DNA of 64,000 nt from Sinotaia quadrata (GCA_028829895.1 CM054181.1:46221759-46285758), one strand, 5' to 3'; shown: positions 34,991 through 48,135, counted from the first letter of the stretch. Made by a program: numbers and translations. Notes: generated by a model from the letters alone, not told the origin.

Positions 34991-35606
34991 ACGAAATCTC
35001 TTTAAGTTTATGATTCAACTGTAATTATTTTACCCTTGCTCTTCTGGAAGTGTGAAAGTTTTTCTGGATAGACTAGTCAAAAGGAACATTATTTTTCAGT
35101 ATTCCTCTGCAATATTTGTTTTGGAAGACAGTTGTATGCTAAAGACAGTGTGTTGGAATAGGTTATGGTATAAAACAAGTGATATTAAAAAATATACACA
35201 TCTTTCTTGTTCTTAATACTTCTGTCATGATTGTACACACCAGTAGTTTTTGTTTAATTAAATTTAAACAATTACGTCATGTGGCATAAGAAAATCATTC
35301 CATATTACCATAACGTCATGTGCTTTACAATGACAACCTGTTATGTCTATTTCTCTAACAATAGTTGCACGTGTCTTTCTTACTCCACATACAAGACATT
35401 ATATATTTGGTACAAGAAACTGATACTAATAAGAAGGACATATAACAGTTTGAATGAAATTGTACATCTGGACCAAAAAAAAATCTACTGAAATATCCAA
35501 TCATGTCGATCACACTTGTACAAGTATATAGCTGTTATATAAAACATATTCATAACCCACCAAATAAGCAAAAGGTAAAACGGCAAGTCCTTCAACCTTT
35601 CTTTTA

Positions 35607-35812
35607 GTGAAACTGTTACAGACAAAACATGTTCAAGTGTGTCATAACACTTGCTGGGGTTGAGATGCATCATCTGGTGAAACTGTTATAGACTTAAGTT
35701 CAAGTGTGTCATAACACTTGTTGGGGTTGAGATGCATCATCTGGTGAAACTGTTATAGACATAACAAGTTCAAGTGTGTCATAACAAATACTCGGGTTGA
35801 GGTGCATCATCT
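35607..35812. repeat. Three-copy 66-70-bp tandem repeat
   Basis: Units begin GTGAAACTGTTATAGAC at 35607, 35677 and 35743, and each ends GAGATGCATCATCTG. Copies differ by small indels. Confidence 0.88.
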
Positions 35813-36169
35813 GTTGGCCTAGTTACATGCGGAGAAACTGCCTCGTGCAGTACGTTCATACTTTTCTACTGATTCTATTGTGTCATGCAAAGATTTACTA
35901 CTCAACTTCAGCTGCATTTAGATGAGTTGAAGGGACTGTGATGGTTGAACCATGGGGCAAATTGTATTCTTTTTTATTATTATTTCTATTTCTATATTAA
36001 TAATCAGTAATTGATAGTTACTAGTTATGGCTGGCCTCTGCGTGGCAAATTATGCAATCTGCCACACCCACTTATGCTACACGCAGTAAGAGATTGAGGT
36101 CAAGTTCATTGATCACACGTGGGCAGTGGAATTGTGTTGAAGGGGGAAGGATAACAGTAACAGTTGGTG

Positions 36170-36455
36170 AATGTTCAGAGGATATGGAACTTAACATCCA
36201 GAAAGTATATTTTCTGTTGTTTCATCTATTGATTTGCAGTCTACATTTGGAATCATTTGAGATTTTAATGATTTTCGTGTGTAGTGCTTGATCTTCTGCA
36301 GTTGTTATGAGTACTTTTGTTTCTGCTTTCGAACCTGCCTCGTTCAACCATTTGTATGTTGATTGTCTTGTTGATGTTTCATCAGCTTGTCATGCATACT
36401 GACCTTGGAAAGGTTTTGGCTCTAGGTATTTGCTGATGCCTGTTTTGTTGTTTTC
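36170..36455 (-). mobile_element. LINE fragment, same family as 17600-19050
   Basis: It aligns by eye with about 17770-18020. Both share the string GTTTCTGCTTTC.AACCTGC..C followed by TTCAACCAT.TGTAT, and the later TTTGCT.ATGCCTGTTTTG. No open frame remains. It is interrupted at its right edge by a CT-rich and (GT)n microsatellite (about 36472-36518). Confidence 0.7.
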
Positions 36456-36471
36456 TTCTTCTTCTTTATTT

Positions 36472-36519
<48 letters not shown>

Positions 36520-38446
36520 ATGTGTGTGCTAGTAGTAGTAGTTATATATAATTTAATATTGACAACGACAAATATCGTATCAAACAGCTTGTTAAAAAGA
36601 TTCAGAGAAAAACGTCTGACAGTATATGATGGATCCTGAAATGGTTTACTGGACATGTTCCTACAAAGAACAATCCTTTTTGTCTTATTTAACAACGAAA
36701 ATTGATTAAATTATATTATTATATATAGCAACATTTCTGATAGTTTTCTGGAAAGGAATTTGACTGAATGAAATGCTTGCACCAAAAAACATAAAGAAAA
36801 GCATATGCATGTTTATAAATCCCAAAATGAATCAGTACGTAAGAAAGAACGACCAACCAACCAGCAGTCAAGACTGACCAACCAATTTCCTCAGCCTCGA
36901 CACTGCTGTTGCACACGGCCCATTCCTTGCACTTGAGCAGCTTATGTTCTGACAGGCATATAAAAGCCAGAAGACGAATGAGCGGTAGGCTCCCCTTACT
37001 TGAAAGGTTATCACATACCTCTGGCACGTCTAGACTATTGGTTGGATAAATTAAACACACGCATTCTGCGCGATTATGCGAATTTATAGTGCTGCACCTA
37101 CAAACTTTGATCAATATATTCATTTACCTTCATTTGCTTAAATTTGGCTTCTCAAACCTGCGAGTCAAAATCGGTTACAGAATGTTCTGTGTTGATTTTT
37201 TTATTTAAAGAAGAAGAAAGAAACAGTGTTAGAGCAGTTAGCAATGTCCCATTATTTGTAAGATATGTGGACTCGGATTACTACTGGAAAAATACACATT
37301 GAAAAACAAGTTTAAATTGCTCCACTGTTGAATCCACTGGCATTCTCAGTGAGAGGAAGATGACCCCCCCATCCCCCCTAGACTGTCAATGACGCGATTA
37401 GGTGACCGGAGGAGTGCAAAGATTGGAGGTTGCCCGGTGAATCGGATGACGTCAGGCGTCAGTCCATCTGAGGAAGAGACCTTGTCTAGCCTACGTGACC
37501 TTTCCAAATCTCACCAACCCTACAAATTAAAAAAAAAAATGTGTTGGTGCTAGCTAGTATTGATTTGACTCTGTACACTTTTAATATTAATGGCATTATA
37601 TATTAATTAACCCCATTCACATATTCTCTCTTCCACTCTTATTGTTATTTTAATTATTATTAATATCTTTTTCCTATCGAACTTTTCGTTTCAAACCGGC
37701 CGAAATCGATTGGTTGTATTCTGTCAGTCTCTGTCGCCACGAACTTCTCGAGGCTACTCATGAACCGCTGCGCAGCTATTTATGTACAATGAAACTTTTG
37801 CACAGACAACTGAAAAGACACAGTGACGATCCCGAGCAAAGTACCAGTCAAAATAGGAAACTATAGATAACTGTCTAGTCTGTTCATGCTAGGTCAGGGC
37901 AGCGTGACCCACACGCATGGCATGTAAAACAACGGCCTTTGGACGATATAGCGCAGTGCGCCTAGTAATAAGAAGAAAAAAGCGTGCTTTCTGATGCACG
38001 TCGGCGGGCGTTGAATGGGAGAGAGCTTCTTTGTAGACAACATTTCGAGTATTCATGATTGTAAAATATATAACGCCAACATTGCTGTATACAGACAAAG
38101 CACATATTCATGTGTGTGTGTGTGTGTGTGTTTGTGGTCGCGCGCGTGTTTATTTCTTCCTTGCCAATAATAGCGATCCAAACAGCAACCAACCGAATAT
38201 TTCAAAACTAGTATTACAACGTGAGCACTTGTAGAGCTTAAAATAATGTGCTGTATTTTGCGCTTTATGTGCTTATCTTAGCCACGTTAGATCAGAATAA
38301 TACCATAATTATTAATTATTATTGAATTTCTAATAACGTTCGGTATCTGTCAGTTGGCTGTCAAAAACTCTTGGAACCCTACTACTATTACTACTACTAC
38401 TACTTCTCCTACTACTGCTATCATCACCATCAACAACAACAGTGTT
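36456..38446. other. Stretch without a recognisable gene
   Basis: It contains (GT)n tracts at 36472-36518 and about 38112-38132 and an (ACT)n run at about 38381-38402. Around 37370-37500 and 37690-38000 the sequence is richer in CpG than its surroundings, which may mark a host promoter or exon, but no ORF or splice structure could be supported. Confidence 0.45.
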
Positions 38447-38448
38447 AT

Positions 38449-38643
38449 TCACTTTTCTAGCGTCTTGTCTTTTGTAATCTGTCGGTTAAACAGTTGAGAA
38501 ACTCGGAGCATTACCAGGATTATTTCTTCTTTCACTCGAGGTCTGGAAACAAGCTTATTTTCCCAGTCGTCTTGTGTGCTAACCGCTTTGTTGGCTGCCT
38601 CTGCGTGAATATGGAGTAGCGGCCCTTTATCTGTCTGAGACAT
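38449..38643 (-). CDS. Candidate first coding exon, unassigned
   Basis: A 64-codon frame beginning MSQTDKGPLLHIHAEAANKA and continuing through TQDDWENKLVSRPRVKEEI has ordinary protein-like composition, unlike most short frames here. It ends within CTAGAAAAGTGAATAACAC, where GTGAAT could act as a splice donor if the frame continues elsewhere. It lies in locally less AT-rich sequence. I do not recognise a family and saw no second exon. It may be a chance open frame. Confidence 0.25.
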   Translation of the reverse strand: MSQTDKGPLLHIHAEAANKAVSTQDDWENKLVSRPRVKEEIILVMLRVSQLFNRQITKDKTLEK

Positions 38644-38699
38644 TTCATCCGATTCTTCTGCTATCGTGGATTTTGTTGCTGTTACAACGTTGTTGAATT

Positions 38700-40320
38700 T
38701 TCGCGTGCCAAATTATTAACTAATGATTCAAGATTAGCCAACAAAATATCACTATACTCTAGTGCCGGAGATCTTACAAGGGCACGCAACTCGCATTAGG
38801 TTATCAGATGGCGGCTGAATACTCAAAGGTCGTCTAGATAATCCCATTTCAATGCATTACTTGATTTGCAATATTTGAAAGGCAAATCTTTAAAAGTCGC
38901 TAAGTAGCAATATCAAATGTTGTTAATTACCACAAAACCAAGCCTGAGATTGTGTGAAACATTGCACAATTGAGAAGGTAGTTACGACCAAGGCAGCAAA
39001 CTGCAATTCGTATTTCTGCACCTAGTTTTGCTCCAGTACAAGAGGAATTGTGTAATGTGTGATTTGATTTTCTTGTTATATATTTTATTAAACTGATTAC
39101 AGATTAAACGCTGACTTAATGAAATATAATTTCATGTCACGCTACAGACTTTCGCATTTATCAACTTTGATATTTGAACATTTGTGCATTGACAACTTAA
39201 TTCATTTGTGCTATTCATCTGTTGGTTCATGCTGATATTAAGTCTACCTGATCACTGGGAAAGCAACTTCAGTCCCACAGGATTGTTTATTATCTGGTTT
39301 AATTGTTTTTTTCTTTTAATAATTCAAACGTTGATTCATATCGAAACCATACACATAAACAAATGAAGAAGTACTTTCATATGATTTTTTAAAAACAAAA
39401 ACATTCTTAAAATGTTGAAGGTCGTAAGATATGTAACTTTACTATATATGATAATCAACTTGGGTTTTTCGAGGATCGTTAATATTATTTTAGGAATATT
39501 TAAAGAAAATTTGCACAATACTTTTCAATCTTCCAAGGAAAAGTCATAAATATGATCTAAAACTGCTTTATTTACATTATTTTTTTTAAGTTAAGCAAAT
39601 GCATTTCAAAACTCACTTCACATGTTGTTTTGAAGTGATATGCTGTCGTTGTCGTTTTTATATGTTCTTATTGATTCTCATAGGGGATTTCGAAATGTAT
39701 TGATGACATAGAACAAGGAAGAAGGAAGTCAAAATCTGTCGAAAATGCAAAAAAAATAAAAATGTGGACCGTCTTTGGCACATTGCGTATTTTATGAATA
39801 CTTCTTAGGCTGAAACGATTTCGTCTTCCATTTATTGTTGTTGTTCTATTCTGTTATTTTTTATAATGTATTTAAATGTGTTTGTGAGTGTGTTTAATAT
39901 ATTGTTGAAGTGAAATTATAGTTTTATCTGTGGCAAGTGAATTTAGCTAAATTAATAATCTGTTCTAATTAACGAATTAGGGATTCTACTTAAAGTGTGA
40001 TCTTATAGGTAAGGAAATGGCCCATTTTTTTCATGTACTGTATATGAATGTATGTGTGTGTGTTGATGGCAGGTGAATTTTATTTAGCGTTAGTGTGACC
40101 TACACTAGGCTATAGCTTTGCACAAAATACTAATATAAATCTTCTCAATGACATGTGAATAATTAACTCTGCCCTTGCACATTATGGTCAAATACTTATT
40201 AAAAGTTAAGTTATGAAATTAAATGTTAATATCGTTACGTTAAAGGCAAAAGAGGGATGACAGTTTCCATACCCTCATATTATTATGATCTCCACAAGGG
40301 TTTGGACACTAAATAAATGT
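38700..40320. other. Non-coding stretch
   Basis: AT-rich with no gene, element or clear repeat recognised. Confidence 0.5.
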
Positions 40321-40329
40321 AAACCTATT

Positions 40330-40610
40330 ATGTATGTCTTTTGGTGAGTACATGTATAGTGGCATATAAGTATTCTGTATGTAAATATATATTTGTCTGG
40401 CGTCCGATAGACAAAGATTTGAGAGGAAGATATGTATACATACAATAGCATATCTGTATATTGTATATATTATGTCCAGAATGCGGAAGACAAAGCCTTG
40501 AAAGGAAGGTATGAACACATACTATAGCATACATGTACGTTGTATATAATGTATATGTTCCAAGTCCTGATGACAAAGCCGTGACAGGAAGATGAGTACA
40601 TGTCCATAGG
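40330..40610. repeat. Three-copy degenerate ~90-bp repeat
   Basis: Units combine 'GAAGACAAAGCCTTGAAAGGAAGRTATG' with 'ACATACTATAGCATACATGTAYRTTGTATATA'. The two overlapping reverse-strand open frames with repeated YAIVCVHTFL-type peptides are translations of this repeat. Confidence 0.78.
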
Positions 40611-40877
40611 TTGGAACGTTTATCTGGTGTGAAAGCCAGCAAAGGCTGTTGAACAGTCATCAGTGGTGTTTATTGGTAAGCAATATAACTCACTGGTGTC
40701 GTATTTGAATTCAAGCAGTTTGCATTTCATTTAGCATGAACTAGCTGTCAGGCCTTTTCGGTCGTTGTAGTTCAGTCATGGCGTTGATATATGCACTAGC
40801 ACGATAGGAAGCCTAGCTGTCCGTTATGTTATAGTGTGCATTCTAAAAATATACATTCATCAATGCAGACAGGTATA

Positions 40878-41268
40878 TTATAGAGATAAATAGAGTGTAT
40901 ATAGAACTAAGACAGACACCGGACGCCTCATTCCTTCACTGTGAGTAATGCCACATGCCAGTGAAACAAGAGAGACACACTCCTTCCCACAACTTAGAAA
41001 TACTGCAGTGATTTTCGAGCAGCGCTGTGATAATTTAAAATGAAATAGATTATATAAAAATGCAATGATTAAACTAACGGATTCAGGTAAAGCCCCGTTC
41101 GGATGTATTTCGATTTGTCCAAGTAGCCAGATATTAGCAGAACGTGTTAAGATTAGCTCTGGCCATTGCATTGCAATTTCCTGCACAAGCGGATCTTCCA
41201 CTGTGCAGGCTGCCTGTCTGGCAAACTTAAAACTCGAAATCACAATAGCGATTCTTGTTTCTTCATGA
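40878..41268. other. Open region on both strands, possible exon
   Basis: Both strands stay open: 121 codons on minus (40878-41243) and 67 on plus (41065-41268). Base composition is less AT-rich than the neighbourhood. The plus-strand peptide includes SGKAPFGCISICPSSQIL and the minus-strand peptide MQWPELILTRSANIWLLG. Neither matches a family I know. This is recorded only as a candidate exon or old element. Confidence 0.2.
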
Positions 41269-41690
41269 TTCGTGTGAGTCTAGTAACGATGGTATTGGTC
41301 AGTTTACGCACGAGAACTTAATTCAACATTGGATTAACGAAGGTGCCCCTATAGAGAGGACTTATAATACCTATGACCTGGACTCTCTTTTGGACCTGCA
41401 GTCGTAGAACAATGGCCATAACACTAGAGTCCATGTTCGTGCCACGGTACATCTTATTCCAACGGGTGGTCAAGCCTGAAATTTTGTGAGCGAGGACTAT
41501 AAGGATTATGCTCTTGTCCTTTGTCTACTACTAACTAACGCACGAAAATTTTCCTCGGTTTGAATGGTATGCATGACGTCATATTCCCATATAGGATATT
41601 GCTGCAGGTTCTAAAGCACATTATATAATATTCTTTTCTCCATTCCAGGACTGAACCCTTCTCGCACTCTAAGACACAACGCACCCTTGT

Positions 41691-42600
41691 TAATGGTTAT
41701 TATTATTGCCACTTCCAGGACTTCTGTTTGACTGTCGGTTGTGATTCAAGGTCTCGGAATCTTACCAAGATTCTGGGAGATCCTACGATTTACGGAGGAT
41801 GTGGGCTGCTTTGAGTAGTGGAGCGAGTCTATGGTTTGCAATGAGGTCTTGGTATTTTTCTACCTTTTTCGCTTTCTTTTCTATCACTTGGAACAGCGAC
41901 ATCAATAATTTGTTGCTGTTCTGTTGGGCTTATTGAGAACTAAAATGTCTGGTCTTCGTGCAGGAATCACCCGATCTGTTCTTATCTCGAAGCCCCACAG
42001 TTTCGGTGATTGCTTCTGGTTGGTGCATCCATGTTCTTTCTGCGGTTACTGATTGTGACGTTGCATTGTTTAGGCGTTTCTTTATGATGACTTTTCAGTT
42101 CCTGTATCCATCTGCCTGGGGTGATATGCGTATTTGGATTGCTCCAAATGTTTTCCTGAATGTTTGGCATTTGTTGTTCTGTTCTGGAATTTCTTTTAAG
42201 CTCTTGGTATAGTCTTCCAGGATTAGTTCGGAATGTTTTGTTCTGTTGGAATTACTGACCTCTTGCCGTATATCTCTTCAGACGGTGACTGCATCATCGA
42301 AGTCTTGTGGTATTTGGTGACCAATCGTGCCTTCAGTTTTCCCTTATTTTGTGCTGCTGCTATCATTTGATTTATTTCTCTTCTAGTACACTTTATTTTC
42401 TTTTCTATACTTTTCTTCCATGGTAATACTGATGATTTCTGTGTTTGTACTGTATCTGGCCTTGTATATCTGTCAATTACTTTTGCAGTGGCATATATTA
42501 GATTGTTGGTTTCTCTGATATCTTCTGTGGGGACACGTTTTAGACTAGAGCCATCAAAGCTATTGTTCCATCTCAAAGCCTATGCTCACCATTGGCCTAC
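41691..42600 (-). mobile_element. LINE 3' end with internal deletion
   Basis: On the minus strand the fragment ends in an (AAT)n-like tail (about 41691-41707), preceded by the same 3' sequence as 53060-53180 (CTCCGTAAA.C.TGGATCTCCCAGAATCTTGGTAAG-type). Upstream of that it jumps to an internal region about 42000-42600. There a 117-codon frame contains PWKKSIEKKIKCTRREINQM, a basic linker typical of this LINE group before the reverse transcriptase, then a decayed 'VTISNRRKN' segment. The RT core is missing, so this is a deletion derivative. Confidence 0.65.
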
Positions 42601-43955
42601 AAAAGTGTGAAGATAATTCAAAAGAAAACACAAATGGAGATACTTGTCTCTTTGGCCAGAATTTAATGGCTGGCTAAACAACATATATTGTCAGAGGATA
42701 AGTAGGCCTGAGAATCAATTTTTTTACAGACCAAGAAGCAGATGTCTTGGGTTCTTCACTGGAAGACGAAGCCTCGTGACTAACTGACCTTTAAAGTGGA
42801 GCTTTCCTTATTTTCCAATGCACGCCTGCAGTCTTGTAGAAGTGTTTCCACATGGTCGGCTTTGAAAGGGAAGCTATTTTCGGCCAGCTGCTGAACATGA
42901 TTTCAAAGGAAAACGTAATGTCACAAGACAGTTACAATACACCTTTGATGCGATCGCTAAATGGTCCAATATGTGACATTTGTGACATAAAGTAATATTT
43001 TAGTACTGACGATTAGCTTGAACACAGAGTTTGTCGTTCACCCTTCTTCGAAATAGCCCTGTATCAAAAGCATACATTAAAATGTGAAGACAATGTGTAA
43101 ATAATGTGATGGTCAATGATTTTTTTTTTCTTAATTGTCCAGGGTCCAGGGCAGAGGAGCCCTGACATCCTAGCATGTTTACTTCAGACTGCAAATTTTA
43201 TAAGCAAAATGGAACTTGTAAAATATCAATAAAAGGAATGATTCAATGAAACCTGGTCTTTAGGAAACATGAGTACCATATTGTGTGTGATTATGTGTAT
43301 TTATTCGCGCGTGAGAAACACTTGCGTTTTTAAACGAAGTTCTGCTCCAGTATGCTGTTTGCTGCATAACAAAAAGCACGAGACAAATTAATGAAATAGA
43401 TATCAGGCTGAGACTAAATTATGCCTACCTAACTCGGTCATTAAAACCTGCTCGATCTGTCATCAGGGTGATTCATCTCGCCTACCTGACCCCCCCCCCT
43501 CCATCCAGTAGGAATTTCAGTAATTTTAATTAAAACTTATTTAAACATTACGATTCTTAGGGTTTAATGTAAATGTTTCGACAGTTAAACTGATTAAAGT
43601 TACGTACACAATACTGAACACATGCTACATTTTATCACTCACGAAGCCTCTGAACATAGAAAATTATTTTGAAAATGGATACCTGCTTGCTCTTATTATC
43701 GGACTGGCAAATGGTATTTGTACCAATAATAAGCGTATGTAGGTAACAGTGAATTTAAAAAAAGATGGTAAATCAATACGCTTAAGCTGGCGAAATGACT
43801 TCATTTATATCTGAGCAAATTGAGAACATGCTACTGAATATTATGTGTAGTGTATGCACGTGAATGCGATATTCAATGTTGGTGTTATATTTCACATTTA
43901 CTCCAATCGCATGACGCAACCAAAGATTGACGTAAATTGTTCACATACCAGACAA
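42601..43955. other. Non-coding stretch
   Basis: No gene recognised. There is a C-run near 43491-43500 and AT-rich sequence throughout. Confidence 0.5.
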
Positions 43956-44430
43956 ATCAAATGTACAGATATATGATGTAACTGGCTCACACACCAGACA
44001 CATGAATATACAGATTTATGTTTTGATTATATCAGACACAAGACAGATCTATATACTGATAAATATACAGATTTATGTCGTGATTAGCTCATACACCAGA
44101 CAGCTCTATTTGCAGATTTATGATCTTGGTTCTGACACCAGAAGATCTATATACAGATTTATGTAGTGATTAGTCCATACACCAGACAGATCTATATACA
44201 GATTTATGTCTTAATTAGATCAGACACTAGACACATCTATGTTACAGCTCTATGTCAGGATAGAGATCAGACAGATGTATATACAGATTTTTGTCGTAAT
44301 TAGTTCAGATACCAGACAGATCTATGTACAGATTTGTGTCGTGATTAGTTCAGACCAGATAGATCAATAATAAATGTATGTGGTGATTAGTTCGTTCACA
44401 CACCATACAGATCAATATACAGATGCTTGA
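43955..44430. repeat. Degenerate ~45-bp array (ACCAGACAGATCTATATACAG)
   Basis: About ten units of 'ACACCAGACAGATCTATATACAGATTTATGT' plus 'CGTGATTAGTTCA' with substitutions and small indels. No coding content. Confidence 0.88.
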
Positions 44431-44469
44431 TGTGATTAGTGCAAAAGGTGTTTCAGTATAGGCAACTTC

Positions 44470-44560
44470 TGTAAATCGTGCCCACATGCTCCGTAAAATT
44501 ATGGATCTCCAAAAATGTTGGTAAAATTCTGAGTATTTTGTACATATCGTCTTTAAAAGA
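44470..44560 (+). mobile_element. Short LINE 3' fragment
   Basis: GTGCCCACATGCTCCGTAAA and the following GGATCTCC.A.AAT.TTGGTAA match 53075-53140 with about 80 percent visible identity. It is a small relic of the same LINE family. Confidence 0.7.
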
Positions 44561-44879
44561 TGTCACACGACACGACAATGTGTCTCAGTTGGCTCCAACC
44601 TCTTGTTTCTTGAGATGAGTTTCAAGCTTAGTACTGGAAACTGGAAAAATGGATTGAGTCTACAGACGACTGCATTAGAGGCATAAGTGGGTGGCCTGTT
44701 TCATTTTTACAATTCTGCTATCGTGGGTGTTCAACCAACAGCCGATGGAAAGCCATATGCCAACCAGCCATTCTAAATGGTTCTGGTTGACCCTAATGAC
44801 CGCTTATAAATCGTATTGCTTACGTTGCCGTATCATTCAAAATAGCTATTGCTTATTAGCAATTAGTAGTGGATTACGC

Positions 44880-45035
44880 TCACCAAGATTCACATCATAA
44901 ATAACTGTGGAATAAATAAATCATGATTTATACTTGTAGATAGCTGTGGGATAAATAAATCCTGGTTCACACTATAAATGACTGTGGAATAAACAATGAT
45001 TCACAGATAAATGACTGTGGAATAAACACACTTTA
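44880..45035. repeat. Degenerate ~40-50-bp repeat (ATAAATGACTGTGGAATAAA)
   Basis: Four diverged units of 'TTCACA...ATAAATGACTGTGGAATAAA'. No coding content. Confidence 0.75.
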
Positions 45036-45461
45036 AAAAGCTGCGGATTCAGCAAATGTTGATGTATAATAACTACTGTGAGTTAAACGAAATACTACTC
45101 AATTCTGAATTGAGCAAATTACGTTTCAGAGCTGATTGCCAGTGGATGAAGGAAATGGAAATACAGTCAAGTGGATTGTAGAGATCTGCGAAGTCTTTAC
45201 ATATACAAATACAAGTGTATCAATACTGTTAGCAAAATGATAAAAATAGAAGAGGATCAAACAAAATTACGATTCAAATGTACATAGAACCTGATTTAGA
45301 ATTACAAGTGAGCTTATAAATAGACGAAAATGCATTACGTAAGTGAAGTTTTAGATATGAATATCAGAGGAGTATCATACCATGATTCAAATACAAACAC
45401 ATTTGCAAAATGTATGTTCCAATTTCGTTTCATGTCATCAATACTATTTTGCCTTCTTTGG

Positions 45462-45470
<9 letters not shown>

Positions 45471-45532
<62 letters not shown>
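45471..45532. repeat. (CT)n microsatellite
   Basis: About 31 CT dinucleotides. The Ser-Leu peptides in both overlapping frames are artefacts of it. Confidence 0.98.
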
Positions 45533-45537
<5 letters not shown>

Positions 45538-46401
45538 AATAGATCAGTATGCGAAAGATTCAAATTCCTTCAGACGCTAGATTTACAATTCTCTCGGAAG
45601 TGGTTGATATAAATATTATTTTATAGTAAAATAGAGAGATATTTTCTTTGGGGGGGGGGGGGTGCCAGAGAAACTGTTAATGTGAGACATGATTTGACTG
45701 TTGCTGGACACTTTAATATAAAAGAAGAAAGTTCATAATGTGGAAAGGAGTAGAAAGCATTACGTTTCTCCTGTTCTCTTCCTCTCTCACTTTTAATGTT
45801 GCTCCCATAGGAATTTTGTTTATTGCCTCCCTTTTGTCCCCTCTCTCTCTTTTGCATTTGTAGTATTTTATCTGTGCCAACCAAAGTCTTCAGCAACTAA
45901 TCCTTTGTGCTATTAAAAAAAAGTAAAAGCAATTCTTCACATACTGTCTTTTAATTAGTGGTATACAGAGTAATGACAAGGAAAACTATTTTCGATTATA
46001 ATAACAAAACAACCAAGCAAATTGAGTCAGATTTTATTTCTGCAGTCTCCAAAGATAAACTGATTTCAATTACTCATGTATTTTTTAAGAAATCCTTAGT
46101 CAAATCTGGTGAATTTAGTTCAAAGAGGGAAATTGAAGAAAACACAGAAATGAAATACATTTTATGGATATGATGTATTTTTGCCATGAGCTATGAAATA
46201 AATCTCATATATATGATGCATGTTTACATAAGTAGTATTATAAGATGCATCGATATTTTCATCTTGTACAATTGTTCTTTGTACAATGTGGACTGCATGT
46301 AAATTTCTTTTCATGAATCCATTATTCGATTCTATTTTATTACCCGGCAAATGTTAAGAACTGTTAGTTATAACATATTGGATCGTGCGCAAAGCTTTTT
46401 A

Positions 46402-46604
46402 AAGTATTATCCACTGGATTGGAAGGTGAAGATAATTCAGATCAATTCAAATCGCAATGCTCGTATCCAACACCAAGTTATGCTCGGATGAACCATCCCT
46501 TCGTTGTTCCTATGGTGACAGTGAATGATGCACAAACAATAAATACTATGGAATATGAACGTCATGTCAACTTGTTACCAGTTCCCACAGTTTACCATCG
46601 ATAA
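46402..46604 (+). CDS. Candidate terminal coding exon, unassigned
   Basis: An open frame ending at TAA 46602-46604 encodes MEGEDNSDQFKSQCSYPTPS, YARMNHPFVVPMVTVNDAQT and a Pro-Val-Pro tail. Composition is protein-like, it is not repeat-derived, and its third positions look free to vary. The frame is open upstream of the ATG back to about 46402, so this could be a last exon with an acceptor AG nearby. It could also be a chance frame. No family recognised and no neighbouring exon identified. Confidence 0.25.
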
Positions 46605-47050
46605 TTAACAGTCTAAAGACAATACAAACATTTCACGATGAAATTACCTAAAATTAAATGTTCAAGGATTTAATGAAAAGATGTATAAAGGAAATGACAA
46701 CTATTTATATAATAGAAGAAGATAAGAAACTGGTTATTTATCGCAATGCGTAACGCAGCCTAAATAAACTACATTCATGATGAGCTGTTCCATTCTCTTT
46801 ATCATTCAGGAAATGTAGCAGGTCACTATGAGTTCAGCTGTGGTTCACTTCAATATTTGCTCAGCTTCTAAATCTAATTTGTGAAAATCACAATTCTACA
46901 GTCTTCTAACTGCAGACTTAGGGCTGTTGACAATTTGTATCGTTGCCTCTTGTCCATCGTACTTTCCATGACACACAAAGCACCCGCATGCGCAGTTCCT
47001 TCTCAAATGTTTCTCAACAAACAGCCTGACTCCTAGGATCTAATCGTCCG

Positions 47051-47250
47051 CGTGAAAGTACTAAAGCCCACAGCTTGGTCTCTTTGGTTGGCATTGTCCA
47101 CCAGAAAATACTAAAGCCCACAGCTTGTTGTTTTTGGATGACATTGTCGACGAGAAAGTACTAAAGCCCACAGCTTGGTCTCTTTGGTTGACATTGTCCA
47201 CCAGAAAATACAAAAACCCACAGCTTGTTCACTTTGAATCAGAGTGTTCA
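47051..47250. repeat. Four-copy 50-bp tandem repeat
   Basis: Units with TACTAAAGCCCACAGCTTG start about every 50 bp (47059, 47109, 47159, 47209), and the last is diverged. Copies 1 and 3 resemble each other more than 2 and 4, hinting at a 100-bp higher-order unit. Confidence 0.88.
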
Positions 47251-48135
47251 CCAAAAAATTATAGGATACAAATAAATCTTTATCCAGGTAGCAAAAACAT
47301 CATCATGCCACTCTGAAGATCCTGGAAGTAATCATCTACAGCTTTTAAGTATATTTTACAATACTGATAAATGTAAGTGAAACTTCGGAAAAGCTACCTT
47401 GTTTCACATAATCTAGTACACTAAGAAGATAGTTTTTTTTAAAAACAGTGTTTTGTTATAAATACAGTGTTTTTTATACATTTTGTAAATTAATCACATT
47501 ACCTTATTTCCAAGAGTATTTCTCTGACAGTCTGTGGAGAAAAAAATAATTCCATGGCTATTATTTAATCAACAACGAACATGACTTTTGCAAATGGAAT
47601 AATCTAATAAGAATTTACCGTTCTGCTGCTTCTCATAAAATAATCCACTGTAGGCGCAGATTTCTCAGTTTTACGAGTTTTAATGTTAAAGACCGTAATG
47701 TAATATATTTTTTCATAATTATACAATATGCAAACTAATTATGTAAAATATGTATGTGTAAATCTTGTTATCCGTACCTTAGGAATTTTCTTTCAATAGC
47801 CCTCAGGTTACCTCAACCAGTTCTAAAGGATAAACATATTTTTGTCTTGCAAAACAAAATGAGAATTATTGAACAATTTACTTTAAATTTATAATTTCAT
47901 CAGAAAAAACGCTTTGTCAACTTCGTTATCTATTTCTATCGCAAAGAGACGTTGCTCATACTTTGAAGATTTATTAATTGATCATTATTCCCCCTTGGTA
48001 AAAATACAAATAAAAATGAAATGCAAGTACCAAGGGAAAGAACAAGGTGGAGATTGACGATGTATTTTGTCATTCTGTATTAGATCATTTCATGATGGAT
48101 GGTTGCATTATTTATTCACTCAAATACACTTTCAC

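Noticed and set aside
38449..38643. Acyl-carrier-protein N-terminal similarity for the candidate exon
   Set aside because: The resemblance is limited to a few hydrophobic positions in VKEEIILVMLRV. The phosphopantetheine DSL motif is absent.
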